Part shown: one piece after another, positions 25,051 to 37,802 of the stretch
Layout of the letters: the number at the start of each line of letters is the position of its first letter
Numbering within the stretch: position 1 is the stretch's first letter
Assembly: GCF_018691265.1 (NCBI RefSeq)
Contig: NW_024881313.1
Span: 12,042,501 to 12,106,500, forward strand
DNA: 64,000 nt
Direction: 5' to 3'
Origin: Tyto alba
Lineage: Eukaryota; Chordata; Aves; Strigiformes; Tytonidae
Notes under the pieces: generated by a model
Databases searched by the model: none
Told to the model about the DNA's origin: nothing
Seen by the model: only the letters and a program-made list of their open reading frames with translations
Program-made: the position numbers and the translations under genes

Positions 25051-27407
25051 CTAATTTGGTCAGATTAACAACATGTTTTTAAACAAAAGAGTGCTATGCA
25101 CATCTTGTCAAAATTTAGAATTGGAGATAAACGGATTATCAAATACATTCAAGCAAACAGATGCAATTAATTAACACTAATGAAAAAGAACAAAAGAGAT
25201 GAACTTGCAGTTCTAGACCACACTTTCGGCGGCTTTCACTTTCCAATTTCAAGTAACTTTATAATAGTCATGCTAAGCGACTCATATTTCCCTTAAATTG
25301 AAACTGAGGAAAAAAAAGTGTTTTCTAGTCCATGGCTATAATTGAATTTTTTTTGTATTAAATCAGACCTACATTACAAAATGCACATGATAAAAAAATC
25401 TAAATGCACTTTTGTCCAAATGTGTCTGAAGAGTTACAATACATAGATCAAGAGTTCACAGTTTTTAAAAGCTGCTGTATTTTCACCACAGGAATATTCT
25501 TTTATCTGTAACGGACAATTACCTCTTTAAATATATCATTTTAGGATCCTTAAAACTTTCGAGTACAACAAGGTTCAACTTACTATTCTCTGCCTTCTTT
25601 TGCTGTGCTGAAGGAATTATTTTGGTCCTATTAACAAAAATTTTTAAAACCATTATTTTTATTACTGTTTAAAATGCATAAACATGCAGATATGAAGCTG
25701 ATGCTTGATAAATCACTCCATTCTAGTATTAAAGTTAATCTGATGATCAAGAAAAAGTTGTGCAATCCAACTTTCCCATATGAATTGTTGGGAATTGCTT
25801 ATGTCAATGCAAGGGCTCGCTACAAGTAAATCTCCTGAATAACATCTTTAGGTTCTTTCTAAAAACACTGCAGTTTTGTAGGTAGTGTGACTACTTCAAG
25901 ACTGAAAGTACAGCAGAGGAAAGGATTCACAACTTGTAAAGGGCATGCTTGGTTTCAGTTATTACCACTGTACCTGTGACCTGTTCAGCATTAAGTCAAC
26001 CACCCGCCCCTTTGACTGGAAGATATGTCAAAGAAAATAAAACAGCTTTTAAACACTTTGCTTAAAATGCACTCTGCTTTTCCTTAATGTTCACAAAAAT
26101 CCTGAATTTTGGATCTTTAGAATACCTAAGAGCCCCTTTTCAACTAAAGTTCATTAAATCCTCATGTTTGTATATTCTTAATTACTGTATCACAGCTCCA
26201 TGTCTGCCACCTCCTTGAATGCTTCTTGCACTAAACAATAAAACTGGCTCCATATGATATTAACGTATGAATTTAAACACATAAAAGACAAGAAGTTAAA
26301 ACTCTCACATTTACTGTTCCACAACTGGCATCTATATGTTATGATTATGGCCAAGTTGTCTATTGAATGTATGCCATTTTATACAGAAAACAAACATTTT
26401 TATTCCCTGATTTTAAAGTCACTGTACTCTGTCAATAGCTTATTTTTTATGTGATTGTCATTAAGATGAAGTTGCAAACACTTTAAAATGCTACCATTAA
26501 ACAATTGTTCTGAAATTTATATCACTGAGTGAAATGGGAAAAGCGATTTAATTCTTGCCTTGGCTGCATCTGTTTCTCCATTTCTCTGGGAGAATAACTT
26601 TTTGCCAGTCAAACAGAACATCTGCATACGCTAACTATATCTACGTATACTCTGAAACATGATCTTATTATAAAGATCATGAAAACATGAACTTTAAGGT
26701 GAACTGTAGATTTGCAAAATTAAATGATTTGAGATCACAGTATTCAAAATAGGTTACATTCAATCCTTAATTGGACCAACAGTTTAAAGACATCAATTAA
26801 TTCATGCACCATAAATTCAGAATAGTATTTTTATTTAGTAAACAGAGAGTACTAAAGTACATGATTTCGCAAAAAGAATTTTTCTACCAGACAGCAGTAG
26901 ACCAGGGTAAGCAGCAAAATTAAAATGCAAAGATGTTTTACTACAGTGTAAAGTATATGGCGACTACACTATTGCTTTTAGTAAGAGAAATTTTACTCTC
27001 TGCCATCACATCACAGTGAAGTAAGAAACAAATACAAGGGCTGGAAAAGTAACAGCTGGAAAATGTAGAACTTCTCTCATTTAATTCACAGCAACTACCC
27101 CAAGGGCAATAGCTGGCAAGTGTACTACCTACAGTTATGGCACATGATATGAGATGCACCAGACATTTTCTTCAGACACGCTGCAATCAATGTCAGAAAA
27201 ACCCGACACCACAGTTGGGGGTGTCCTGTTATTACAAGATCTTACCACAGAAGCGTTTATCCAAAATGACAGATTAGTGCCTAAAGAAGATTTTTATAAA
27301 GAGAAATGAGAATTACCTCCACTCAGAAGTAAACACTCCAGAAAGCAACTGTACACTACAAATTCAGTAAGACAGACCTTTTCCCAATCAATGTAAACAT
27401 TTTCCCT

Positions 27408-27472
27408 ATTTTTTTTTTTTTAATGTTTGAATTCTGGGTTTTTGGGGGGGAAAAATGTGGGGGTTTTTTTGA
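27408..27472. repeat. T- and G-run low-complexity patch
   Basis: Alternating homopolymer runs: about thirteen T, then TTTTTGGGGGGGG, AAAAA, GGGGG and TTTTTTT. Low-complexity sequence that could be unstable or hard to assemble. Confidence 0.75.
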
Positions 27473-30400
27473 AAATTTGGAAGATATGTGAAATGAGATC
27501 AATTTTTAATTGATGGACTTACAGGCTGCTTAGACATAAAAGATGAATGCAAAGGATAAGAGCGGGTATTGAATGAGCATTACACTTATGCTACTTACAT
27601 GGTTTTAGAGGCAGTTACAGATTTCTGTCATTTTGAACCAGTTATTTGCTCCACGAAGTTTATAGATTTTTGGAAATGTGTCTGCAGAGCAAAGACAGCT
27701 TTTGGACAAGTGATGCAGGCCATGCAGGTGGTATGAACATCACACAGCACAGTTGTATTGGAAAGGAAACTGAATTTCTAGCAATCTCAAAACTCGTCAG
27801 TAAGGCAAGTAAAAGTATTTATTTATGGTCCATGGCTCTAGGTCTGAATCAGAATCCCCCTCTAACTCTGGGCCATGTTGCTGTGTTCCACATGAGCACT
27901 GGCAGAGTTGCTCCCAGATGAGTTATCACCCTGGCTTTCCGATGGAATACCTCATGTAAAAGTTCGTTAACACAAGTGAGCAAACCAAAAGGAATACAAA
28001 TCATGACTGAACAGGCAGCCTCTCCACCAGGTTCTCAAAAGTAAAAGGTGAAAATATCAAGTACCCAGGCGCATGAGTAATGGAGCAGCATGCACAGCGG
28101 TAAGCTACCTTGTGCTAGAAAAGCCAAAACTTACCGGAGCAAAGGAGAATGGAGATCTAGACCCTCCATGACATAAAACACAAGGTAGCATTAGCTTACC
28201 CTCTGAAAGAGGGTAACAGATTCCTGCCAACAGCTGTGCTGGCATGCAGCCACTCTGGGATGGCAACTGGAAGGCTGACCTTCCAGAGCAAGTGTGTGCC
28301 CCACCCCAGGGAGTCCTGGTGTCCAGCAGAAGAAGGTTTGACTCAAGGGCAGCATTTTCACAGCTAGTGAATAACTTTGTATTAAACACAGAGGCAGCCA
28401 CCATAGAAAAACCTCTTCCAGTCACCAGAAAGATTATGTGCTAGACAGAAAATTTCCACTTCAGCCGAGCCCAAAAGCAAAAGCCAAGGGTGTAAGACCC
28501 TCCCTGTGAAGTAAAACAGTTTCTGTAACAGTCAACAAGGAGAAAGAAAATAAGGTCTTCAGGGAAAGAACAGTCAAATCACCAATATCATCATTATGTG
28601 GGTCCCTGGGTGGGACACCAGTAGGACGTGAAAGGAGTGCCCTTCCTTCCAAGTAAGTATCTACAGTGCTATAGAACAGTAGAGAAAAAATATCAATTGA
28701 AAACACAACTTGAAATTGCGTTCAAAAACTATGAAGAAAAATCCTGCTGTACTCCAGCAGCTTTGTCTGGGCCTTTCAGAGTAACAGGCATCCTGGCTTT
28801 GAAATGCTAGGGAAAAGACAACTGCTAAGTATCAAAATCAGTTCACAGGAAATGGACATATTATCCTTCTCAATTGCAGGCACACACAGATAAACATCAC
28901 TGCGTCGATTTCTATCCAATACATAAATAGGAGCCTCTTAATTCAACACTGTGCTAGAAACAGCATTTTCTGAAAAACTCGGAAGCTCAAACAATAGAAC
29001 AAATTTCAGGACACAGCATGGCATCTGCAGCCAAGGCAATCTACCTACTAAAGGAAACCTGCAAAAATAAGAACAAATTCTTGGATTCCAATGTGTTTAC
29101 AAAACAGACTCACTTATTATTAGAACACATTTTTCAAACTGAAAAGCAGATAGATATAAGAGCATGAAGGACTTCTTATAATACAGCCTCTGTCCATGAT
29201 CTGGGCACACAGTTATGAGGTACAGATTAAAGCCACTGATATTGAACAGTAAACCTTGCCTCTGTTAACATTAAGAAAAAAAAAAAAATCTTCAAGTTTA
29301 CAAGCAATGTTTATGTGATTAGACAGTAATTATTTCCTCAAATACTTCTTAATTTATTTTTGGAAATCACATGAGTTGAATGATTAAGCCAATAGGGACA
29401 AAAATTATTTGTTGCATTGCATTTTAGTTTTGACTGCAACTTTATTATACTCTCTGTCTTCATTTATTATTCCTGCATTCAAAAGTAATACAGTGAGTCA
29501 GTGACCACCGGGCAGGAGGGCAGAAATCTCCAATCTATTTGAACATATTTATATATAAGATCATTAAATCAAACTAAAGCTTCAAAAGTTCCAAATTTTT
29601 TCATAAAATGTTGATTTGTTGCAATTATTTAAACAAATTACTGAAACAAGCTCTAATATAAAATAGTACCTGCTCTTATCATTATAAAATATCAAAGTAC
29701 AGAAAAAATACACCAAAATCAAATTTTTATTTCTACTTAAAAAACTATTAACGTATTTAAAAACTGATATACATATCTAGCAATGAAATACACACATAAA
29801 ACATCAAATAAACTTCTAAATTGCATTTACTATTGGTTGGAAGTTCAGCTTGCTGCTGGGGAAACTTACATTTTTATCGCAGCCAGCAATTACCTTCACC
29901 TACGCAGCCTGCTTATTTTTTTCTAAAACTTCACCTAATCAAACAGAACTTTAACTGCTTTACATATACTTTTGAGTATTTATTATTAAAATAAGTTGTA
30001 AAGAGCTAAACATTCAACCATAAGTATGAAAAATTAACCAACATCCGTAGTCAATTAGCTTGTACAGACTGTAGAGCTTATGAGAACAAACCAGCAATTT
30101 AAATCTTCTGAATGAATCTAATTTACTTTGTTGCAGTAACAACAAAAGAAACATATACACATTGTACTCTTTATATCACTGGGACTATAGGGAATCTTTT
30201 CCTGTAATGTTTTAAAAAGAACAACGGCAGCAATTACTTTTAGACAGATTTGGAACTACTAAAATTCAAGTGACTTTTGAACTATGGAACTATTTTCCTG
30301 TGGAAGAAAGTCAGCTATAATCTTACCTTTTGTAGCAACAGAGGTTTACTAAACTAAAAATGAAGAAGTGATCTTTTGGGGATTTTTAAGGCACTCCTCC

Positions 30401-32172
30401 GGAATAAAAAACAAATTTGCCATCATTTTGTTCCAAAAAGGCAGATCATGTTTCTATCACAGTCATTCTTCACTTTAACAAGACCAACTGTACAATCATT
30501 AAATCAACCTTACAGAAGCATTTGCAGGGAGTTCCACAGCTTTAGGGTTTAGATGTATTGACTGTATGTAATGTTTGGGGAATTCTCAAATAGGCATTAA
30601 TAACTATCAGCAAAAGACACTTTCATTAGATTTTTCTTCATGAGTTAATATTAGATAGTTTAAAAAGCTAAAGTTAAAAAATCTCTCAAGATTCTATAAA
30701 ACTAACTTTTATTAGCTTACTGCATCTCAAATTGAACATTACTTTCCAAAAACTTCAGACACAGAGGAAGGAATTCTGCAAGCACACCAAGACACCTAAA
30801 TTCAGGAACCTAACACGTTATAGTCAATGAAGACCTGACTAATGCCCTCAAAGGCACCTAGAGTGTGATTCAGCTCATCATAAATAAATTTGTCAACTAA
30901 ATTGCTCTCCAAACGCCACTGACAGTACTGATTAGCTCTTCAAAGGACCGCAGCAGGAGTTCAGGAGCTAGAGTACATGTTGACATTTAACATAAGGCAC
31001 CTGAACCTGAGGACAGAAACTCCATCCTCAGTTTCTTAACTGACGTTAATCAAAGAACTGTACTAGAGCTCAATGCATGAAAAATACTGTTTTGAAACAA
31101 TTCTCAATCTAGTATGAGAAAGCAAAAGGGAAGTAAGGGATTAATAAAAGCACTTCCTACCTGAAAAGGCATGCTAGCCAGCTCCAAAAATTTTTAAAAT
31201 GGAGTCACATAAACAAAATAAATGCCTTTTGAGCTTTTGAAGAATGAAAGTCTACCTTCTTTTAATTTCAAGGATTGAAATAGGCTATCTAATTTTCCTG
31301 AGAAACCTTAAAAATAAGTGAAGCCCTAAAAAGGTACAGGATATCAGAAATGCTGAAACAAAACAAAAAGGAAACCTGATTAATAAAGAAAAAGCAGGTT
31401 TGCCTCTCTGTGTTAGAGAGTGGACTCTGTGCCTCTATTCTACCTTCCATCTTCAAGAGAAAGAGCAACAACGGACAGTACATCCTCACCTTCTGTGTAA
31501 GGCTGTTAAAATTTTATACACTCACCTCAGAAGCATTCCAGAAGCATTTCTTTAAAATCAGACCTCCCACATTTATAATCATATATAGACTAGATTTTTG
31601 AAGGAATTAGCAAAAGAGTGATTTGAGTACGTTTTAACTGTAAAATTCCCCCATTTCAAGTTAGTGAAAATTATGAGAAAGTTCAAGGCTAGATGTTTTC
31701 AATAATAACTAAATTCATGGACAATTCCTTCCTTTCTTCCTAGCCATCTCTCTTCCTTTTTGGTACAGCAAAAATATACGTAAAAAACTCTTTCCTTTTA
31801 GAAAACTTCCTATTCTCACGGTTTTATATCCCAGTTATGTCATCAAATTTCTATACTGAAATAGGTAAGACAAACATACATTTAATATAGCATACTAAAG
31901 CCCTGAAAATACAACGTATAGCTCCAGTATCTGGAGACTGTGATTCATCATCTAGGCATCTGTAAGACCATGTCCTCTCCCATAGTTGTTTATATTTGCT
32001 TTGCTAAAGTAGAAGATGGATGTTTCACCACTAAAAAGAATCCATGTAGTACTACAAAAAATCACCTGCCAAAGTTCAAAGGCTTCAGTTTTTTTGAATA
32101 AAGCAAGTCAAAATTTCATTAAAAGCAAAGCATAGGCTTTCCTCCCACAATGACAACGAAGGGTTGCGTTAC

Positions 32173-32317
32173 CTTCATGCACTGTTATTCCACAGTTGTC
32201 ACACTGGATTATTTCATCAGCATCTTCACTGTTATCTCCAAGACAAACGCAACAAATCAAAATATGGTCCATTTTCTGGGAACTCCAATTTTGAGACTTC
32301 TCAAGGATCAATGAGTC
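32173..32317 (-). CDS. PHF14: PHF14 exon 4 (start of PHD1)
   Basis: This 145-bp exon encodes residues 254-301 plus one base of Gly302. It carries the first half of PHD1 with zinc ligands C275 and C278 (ICCVC), C292 and C295 (QCDNC), and H300 (VHE). The Asp/Glu-rich loop NSEDADEIIQ lies between the ligand pairs. The acceptor ATTAG|GAC continues directly from Glu253. The donor is GAAG|GTAACG. Reading past it gives NATLRCHCGRK, which matches nothing in the family, so the exon end is firm. PHD1 opens the PZP histone-reader module. Confidence 0.97.
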
Positions 32318-32635
32318 CTAATATTGAAAAATGAAGACACATAGATTATGCTAGGAACTTCAATTTTATTTAAAACAAACAAAAGATCTGTTCTTTGCTC
32401 AATTTTTGAACAACAAACAAAAAAGATGACAAATTATTTTCACAAGACTGAAAGCCTCTTTGTTGTCAAAACATTCAAATACTTTATCCACAAATAGAAG
32501 AGCTGGGAGAAAGGATGGATACAATTTGATCTCAATATACCTACAGACCTGTTAAGATCCAAAGGCCAGAGAAGGCTCTTATTTCCTCAGACAGAAACAT
32601 GTATGTCTTTAAACCATTTATGTTCTACAAAAAGG

Positions 32636-32700
32636 AACACACACACACACACGAAGAAACCATTTGAAAGCAAACACACTGGAAAAAAAAAAAAAAAAAA
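32636..32700. repeat. (AC)n microsatellite and oligo-A
   Basis: An eight- to nine-unit AC dinucleotide repeat (32636-32652) lies about 30 bases from a run of 18 A (32683-32700). It may be polymorphic. Confidence 0.85.
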
Positions 32701-32846
32701 GACCAAGGCCAAAGGTGACCTTCAAATGTTCCAATATTCAGAAAAGTTGCTTCATTTTGTTAAAATTTGCACCTTCCCCGCCCCCCCAAAAAAATACGGA
32801 AACAGCTAACACAAGCCTGCCAAGTTTTCACTTACATAAAATATAT

Positions 32847-32868
32847 AAAAAAAAAAAAAAAAAAAAAA
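32847..32868. repeat. Oligo-A tract
   Basis: About 22 consecutive A within AT-rich intron 3 sequence. Simple repeat. Confidence 0.85.
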
Positions 32869-33956
32869 TCAACCCTGTTGTATTTTGTTGTAATGCAAAT
32901 TTATGTCTCTATGTAAAACCATATGAATTATTAAAACTATAACAACTTATTTTCTTCTGATTATATACAGGAGTAAGGATTTGTGGAACAATTACACTGT
33001 TCTGTTTTGGCAACCTTCAATGCAAACTATACCACTTAAAAAGAATGTGGCTTTTAATATGGAATTTCTCTAAGGAAACACAAAGGAGTGCTTCACAAAC
33101 CAAATAAAGCTGTATGTAAATTTTTTCATAAACATCATCTAGACTACTTATTATTTTCACACAGTGAGATACAGACACTGTCTCTTCTGCAAAGTTTCAT
33201 GGCTTCCATATATTTTATTTGTATACTAAAAGCAAACATTGAGCTTGAACTACCTTCATTGGTGATATGAAGGCATATAGGGAAGTGTGAAATTAGGCAC
33301 ACCAGTAAAAAATAAACATTGCAGTATAAAGAAATAGCAATAGTTTCAGAGCAGAGGCTGACAATTCAAGTCTAAATGGCATCCATTCAAATGATCAGGG
33401 ATCTGAGAATATTCCAGAACTGCTCTGTTATCCTACCAGAAAAAAAAAAAAAGTTAAGGTAGAACATGCTCTCAAACATTTTGTTCTCATTCCAATCTCC
33501 CATTTATGATATAAACCACAGCACCAATACTGTGCCTGTGTAGCCTAAGCAGATAAAAACTATCATGAATGCTACTTAAATTGGTATTCTTCCTCAAGGA
33601 TCTTAAACTCTCACACTAATCTATGCAATTATTTCATGATAGCCTCTCAATCTGATACAGTGGGTCTCCACACAAAATTTTCAGTGAATCATTAAGTCTC
33701 TTTGTACTTTAGGTTAACCTGGGCAAGTATTTGGAGGGTAAGAAAGGAAAGATTTGCTTAATTTTAAAGCAAGATAAAGCGGTAAAATAACCTTACCACC
33801 TAAAGCTAGGTTCAAATAATTTACCCCAAGTAATAGAGGTGTCTTGTTAAAATGTTTTGACCTAGGAAAGGTCAAACACATACTTCTAGCAGTTAGGACA
33901 GGCTTCTGGATCTCCCATCCATTTTCTCTAAACAACATAAAGAAACATGACCTATT

Positions 33957-33989
33957 AAAAAAAAAAAAAAAACAACAACAAAAAAAAAC
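33957..33989. repeat. Oligo-A / AAC tract
   Basis: Sixteen A, then two CAA units, then a further A run. Low-complexity sequence in intron 3. Confidence 0.85.
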
Positions 33990-34471
33990 ACAGAACAAAA
34001 TAAGCCTTCATCTAGAAGTAAAAATGAAAGATTATACAACCATTCACAGGGTCATGCTTCCTTAAAGGAAAGGCAACTTGGTGTGAGAAATACAAGAGTC
34101 CCTGCTACAGAGCTCTGACTTAAGAAGCATTTCTTTCAATATCCTCCTTTTAGAACAAACTTGCAAAGCATTTTGAGGAAAGCAAGGAACTTGCACATAT
34201 TTTTTCAAAAATACTGTGGCACATCATTACTCAAAATACTCATGTTTAGCTTACCATTCACATTATAGATAGGAAAATGGCAGCAGATACTCTCTAACTT
34301 TGGAAGATTAATTGTGCAATGGTACAGGCTTCTTAGATGCATCTTGCAACTTTACAGAAATCAGCTTTTTCTGGCAGTACCTTTGATTTAAACTGTTATT
34401 TGGCTTCACTCACAGAAGTTTAAAAGAAATTTGTGATCTCTACTGTTATGGAAGCCTAAGGTCGGGTAATT

Positions 34472-34505
34472 AAAAAAAGAAAAAAAAAAAAAAAAAACAA
34501 AAAAG
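34472..34505. repeat. Oligo-A tract with G and C interruptions
   Basis: Seven A, a G, about seventeen A, a C and more A. Low-complexity sequence in intron 3. Confidence 0.85.
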
Positions 34506-37155
34506 AAACTATTGCTTTAAATTAAATAAACATAATTGTACTGTAAAAGCAACACTGAAATAACACTGGCTGTTTAGCTATCAAGCAGTGAGAACATATG
34601 CAAGCATGGGCCTAAAAAAAAAGGAACAAGCAAAGATGGAAGGGCATCAAATTTGGATTTAATGTTAGGATCCCCATCCATTATAGTTTACCTTGTGTGA
34701 AGAGAACCAACAGGTCAAAGAGAACAGCAAAAAAATATAATTTTCTATGCAGACACAGAGAGGCAGTGATCTGGAACATATGCTGCTCTCCCCTGCTTAG
34801 TCCATATAAGCACCTGAAAGACCCCATCCCAGAAGCTGACCCTACTTGCCTAAAAAGCATGGGACCTTTTATGTAGAGATGGTAATTGCTGCCAACTCCT
34901 GAACAAGTCCTGTTCCCTATGCAAGTGAAACGATTTCACCTGAATCAGCTGAAATTCCCATTTCTGTGATGTTAATGAAGAAAGTGAGCATTTCAAACTA
35001 TATGCCTATATATTTCTAACTTTTAAAGGAATGAAAAAAAAAAAAAATAACCACCTCACTGAGAAGAGAAGAATCCCACAAAGGTGTAGCAATTATAAAA
35101 ACAGAAAAGCACCATTTATCTACTAAAGATGCTTGGCCCTAGAAAGGAAAGCTAAGTTTGTATTCTGTGCTTAATACACTAGAAAAGCACATAGTATTTC
35201 ATTACAAAACAGCTTAAAATACTGTATATGCAGACCTCAAAATACTTCTGTAAAATGTAGAAAAAAAAATAAAAATCACAGAAACAAAACCCAAACAACC
35301 TACTCCCAACACACCCATCCAGCCCCCCCAAAAGTAAGTAAAAGAAAGGAAGAATGCATATTAAAGACACTACAGTGTTTTCAGTGTTAATTACCTGAAC
35401 TTACTTTCATAAATTAATTACGCATTCAGACATCTGGTTTTCTAAGAACTTAGCTTCTGCAGTGTAATGAGATTTTGCTAGATTTGTCTGCTATATAGGA
35501 TTTTTTACCTTTTTTTTTTACTATTTTTTACTGTTTTAAAATATTGTAGTAGTAAAGAGTATACTGTTATAATACCATTGAGTAGCAGTCTAAAAATTAG
35601 TCTACAATCCAGTCTACAGATACTCGCTGCTGTAAGACTTCTTGTTAAAGACCTATTCATAAACTGTACTTCGCTTTACATGCAGTAAAGATAAATTACC
35701 AGTTACAAAATTATAATTTGAACTTCCAATTTTGACTTTAGCTTTTGAGCGATGCCCTAAATCCAAGGCAAGAACAGAATCTGAAGGTCCATGCATATTA
35801 AGAAGCTTCACAAAAGATGCAGAGACAGCTCTGGGTTTCTGAAACAGAAGTAATTTTTAAGTCAATGGAAACTATGGACATATCCGAGAATATATCCCTA
35901 AGAATGTAGACTCACATCTCCATTCTGATATGGGAAACAAGTCTGAAAGAAAATTGCCTATCTCTATTTGAAGTTCTGATCATCAAGTATTGTTAGAACA
36001 TACTCAGCTCCTAAGCCAAGGGAATACAGGTAACACCACTAGAATTACAGAGCTAGAATGAAAGAAGATGCCTATGCAAAAAGTAAAAAACAAACAAAAT
36101 TATGTTGGTTTTTTTTTCCCCAATCACAATTATTACTAGTAATTAAAACAGCACAGCTCATTTGCAATTATATATATATAAAATACATAACAAAGTATCT
36201 TAAATGGAGACAACTGATTCTTCCAAATACTGTTTAGTTCCCTGTCATTTTACACATTAAAATAAAGATTAAACGGAACAGCAGAACTTTAAATAGTGTC
36301 ATACCACTATCATTATCAAATGTTATTTTGACATTACAATTATTTCCTAAAAATTGAATGTAGATTTTACAGCAACTCTTTTTCCTCCGTTCAAAATTCT
36401 GCTACTGCAGGACATTAAGTCAACCACCCTGACAACCTAATATCTCAGTTTTTCCACAGGCACAACCTTCAAGGAAACTGTAATTGTGCACAGGAAAACA
36501 AAGTGGCATTATTAAACATTTATATAATGTTTACATTCTGCAATCGGAAAATATTTAATATAATTAGTTCCCCAAATGCTTTTTAGTACTGCAAGAAATT
36601 ACTTAATTTGTGAGCACTGTAAGTAAGCCCGACATAAATTATGATTATCCTATTTGATTTTAAATGCAGTGTGAATATTTCTTTACTTAGAATTCCTCTA
36701 TCAGTGAACTTGAGTGTTCACACTTTGATGTTTGTCACAAAGAAGGGCCAGGATAAAGACTAACCTACCATTTGGCTACTTTATATGTCATAGATGCTTT
36801 TAACTTTTAGATCATTACAGATATGCAACGTTTATGCTAAAACAGAACTAGAAGTCTCACTAATACATGCTGATTTGCATACTGGACCTCCTATTTGCTT
36901 TAGAACTAATCCAAACCCCCCCCCCCCTAAAGCCAAGAGAAGTCCTTCTATTGACTTTAGTGGCATTAGATTGGCCAAATGGTCCAAGCAAGGTTATTTA
37001 ATATGCAGTGCCTATTTAGCACAATTTTGCTGCTTCACCTGTTCCTGTAAACACAGTTCCAGCCAATCAGTTTAACTTTTCAAATTAACAGAATAGATAC
37101 AGGGGAGTAGTTTCCATTTGTCAACAGATATATTATAGAAAGTTGGTTGCACTAC

Positions 37156-37802
37156 CTCATTACTCTTGCTTTGTGAAAGAGCCAGGCTATCATTTGTCAA
37201 TTCCTCATCATCTGCATTATTCCTGTTAAGAACTTTACTCTTCTTCTTCTTGGATCCTCCATCACTAGCTGTGCTGCTATTATCTTCTTCATTACCTTCC
37301 TCATCATTGTCATCCTCATCACTTCCACTCCCATCATCTTCATCATCCTCATTATCTCCATCACTTCCCTCTTTTCGCAGTGAGTTTTTTCCTTTTTTTT
37401 TCTCAGCAGTAGGCCGCCAGTCATTGTCATCTTCACTATCATAGTCATCCATATCATTTAATTCTTCCATCGATACAAAATCCAGCAAAGGTCGGTTCCT
37501 GCGCAAGTTCCATTTTTTTGGTTCATTTGTTTGCTCATCAGCCACAGCATCAGGTTCAGCTGCTTTTTCTTTTTCTTTCTTCTTTTTTGGCTTTTCTTCT
37601 TCATCCTCTTGCTCTTTCTTTTCGGTTTTAATTACCTCTTTGTCGGCTGTTGGCACCTCTTCTTCAGCGGAGCTTTTGGGCTGTTCTTCTACTTTCTCTT
37701 CTGCCGGTTCCTCCTCCAAGATATTTTCTTCTGATTCAGTACAGGAACCTTCACCACTGTCCTTTGATGCATCTTCACTCCCATGACCACTTCCTTCAGA
37801 AT
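37156..37802 (-). CDS. PHF14: PHF14 exon 3 (acidic/basic N-terminal region)
   Basis: This 647-bp exon is the largest in the window and encodes residues 38-253. In order it holds a Ser/Glu-rich stretch (DSEGSGHGSEDASKDSGEGS), a Glu/Lys-rich region with the basic cluster KPKKKKEKEK, the conserved block EPKKWNLRRNRPLLDFVSME and MDDYDSEDDNDWRP, a long Asp/Glu/Ser acidic tract, and the basic cluster KKKKSKV before SLALSQSKSNE. The basic clusters could serve as nuclear localisation signals. The region looks disordered. The acceptor is CAACAG. The donor GAG|GTAGTG is weak, but the exon 4 frame and homology fix it there; reading on adds 23 residues (VVQPTFYN...) and a stop. The linker between KEKEK and EPKKWNLRRN appears shorter than I recall for mammals. 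Confidence 0.96.
37290..37378 (-). repeat. Imperfect GAT/GAA codon tract in exon 3
   Basis: The coding strand is a near-uninterrupted series of GAT, GAA, GAC and AGT codons, seen on the plus strand as TCATC/TTCATC units. It encodes the Asp/Glu/Ser acidic tract. As an imperfect trinucleotide repeat it could vary in length between individuals or species without shifting the frame. Confidence 0.75.

Larger units (their letters stand above)
21582..32172 (-). other. PHF14: PHF14 intron 4 (10.6 kb)
   Basis: The longest intron here. It is AT-rich and nearly free of recognisable mobile elements. It contains oligo-A at 25018-25050, a T/G low-complexity patch at 27408-27472, and an oligo-T run near 22091-22106. 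Only scattered short open frames occur. The patch at about 28.1-28.5 kb is less AT-rich and has open frames on both strands, but I recognise no product. No RNA gene or exon is supported. Confidence 0.75.
32318..37155 (-). other. PHF14: PHF14 intron 3 (4.8 kb)
   Basis: An AT-rich intron with several simple repeats: (AC)n at 32636-32652, oligo-A at 32683-32700, 32847-32868, 33957-33989 and 34472-34505, and a run of 12 C at 36916-36927. A short stretch at about 36.94-36.98 kb (TCTATTGACTTTAGTGGCATTAGATT) resembles worn archosaur repeats. No exon or RNA gene is recognisable. The donor GTAGTG is weak; the acceptor is AATATTAG. Confidence 0.8.

Noticed and set aside
37166..37444. 92-codon serine/leucine-rich plus-strand frame
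   Set aside because: It is the antisense shadow of the acidic coding tract in PHF14 exon 3.
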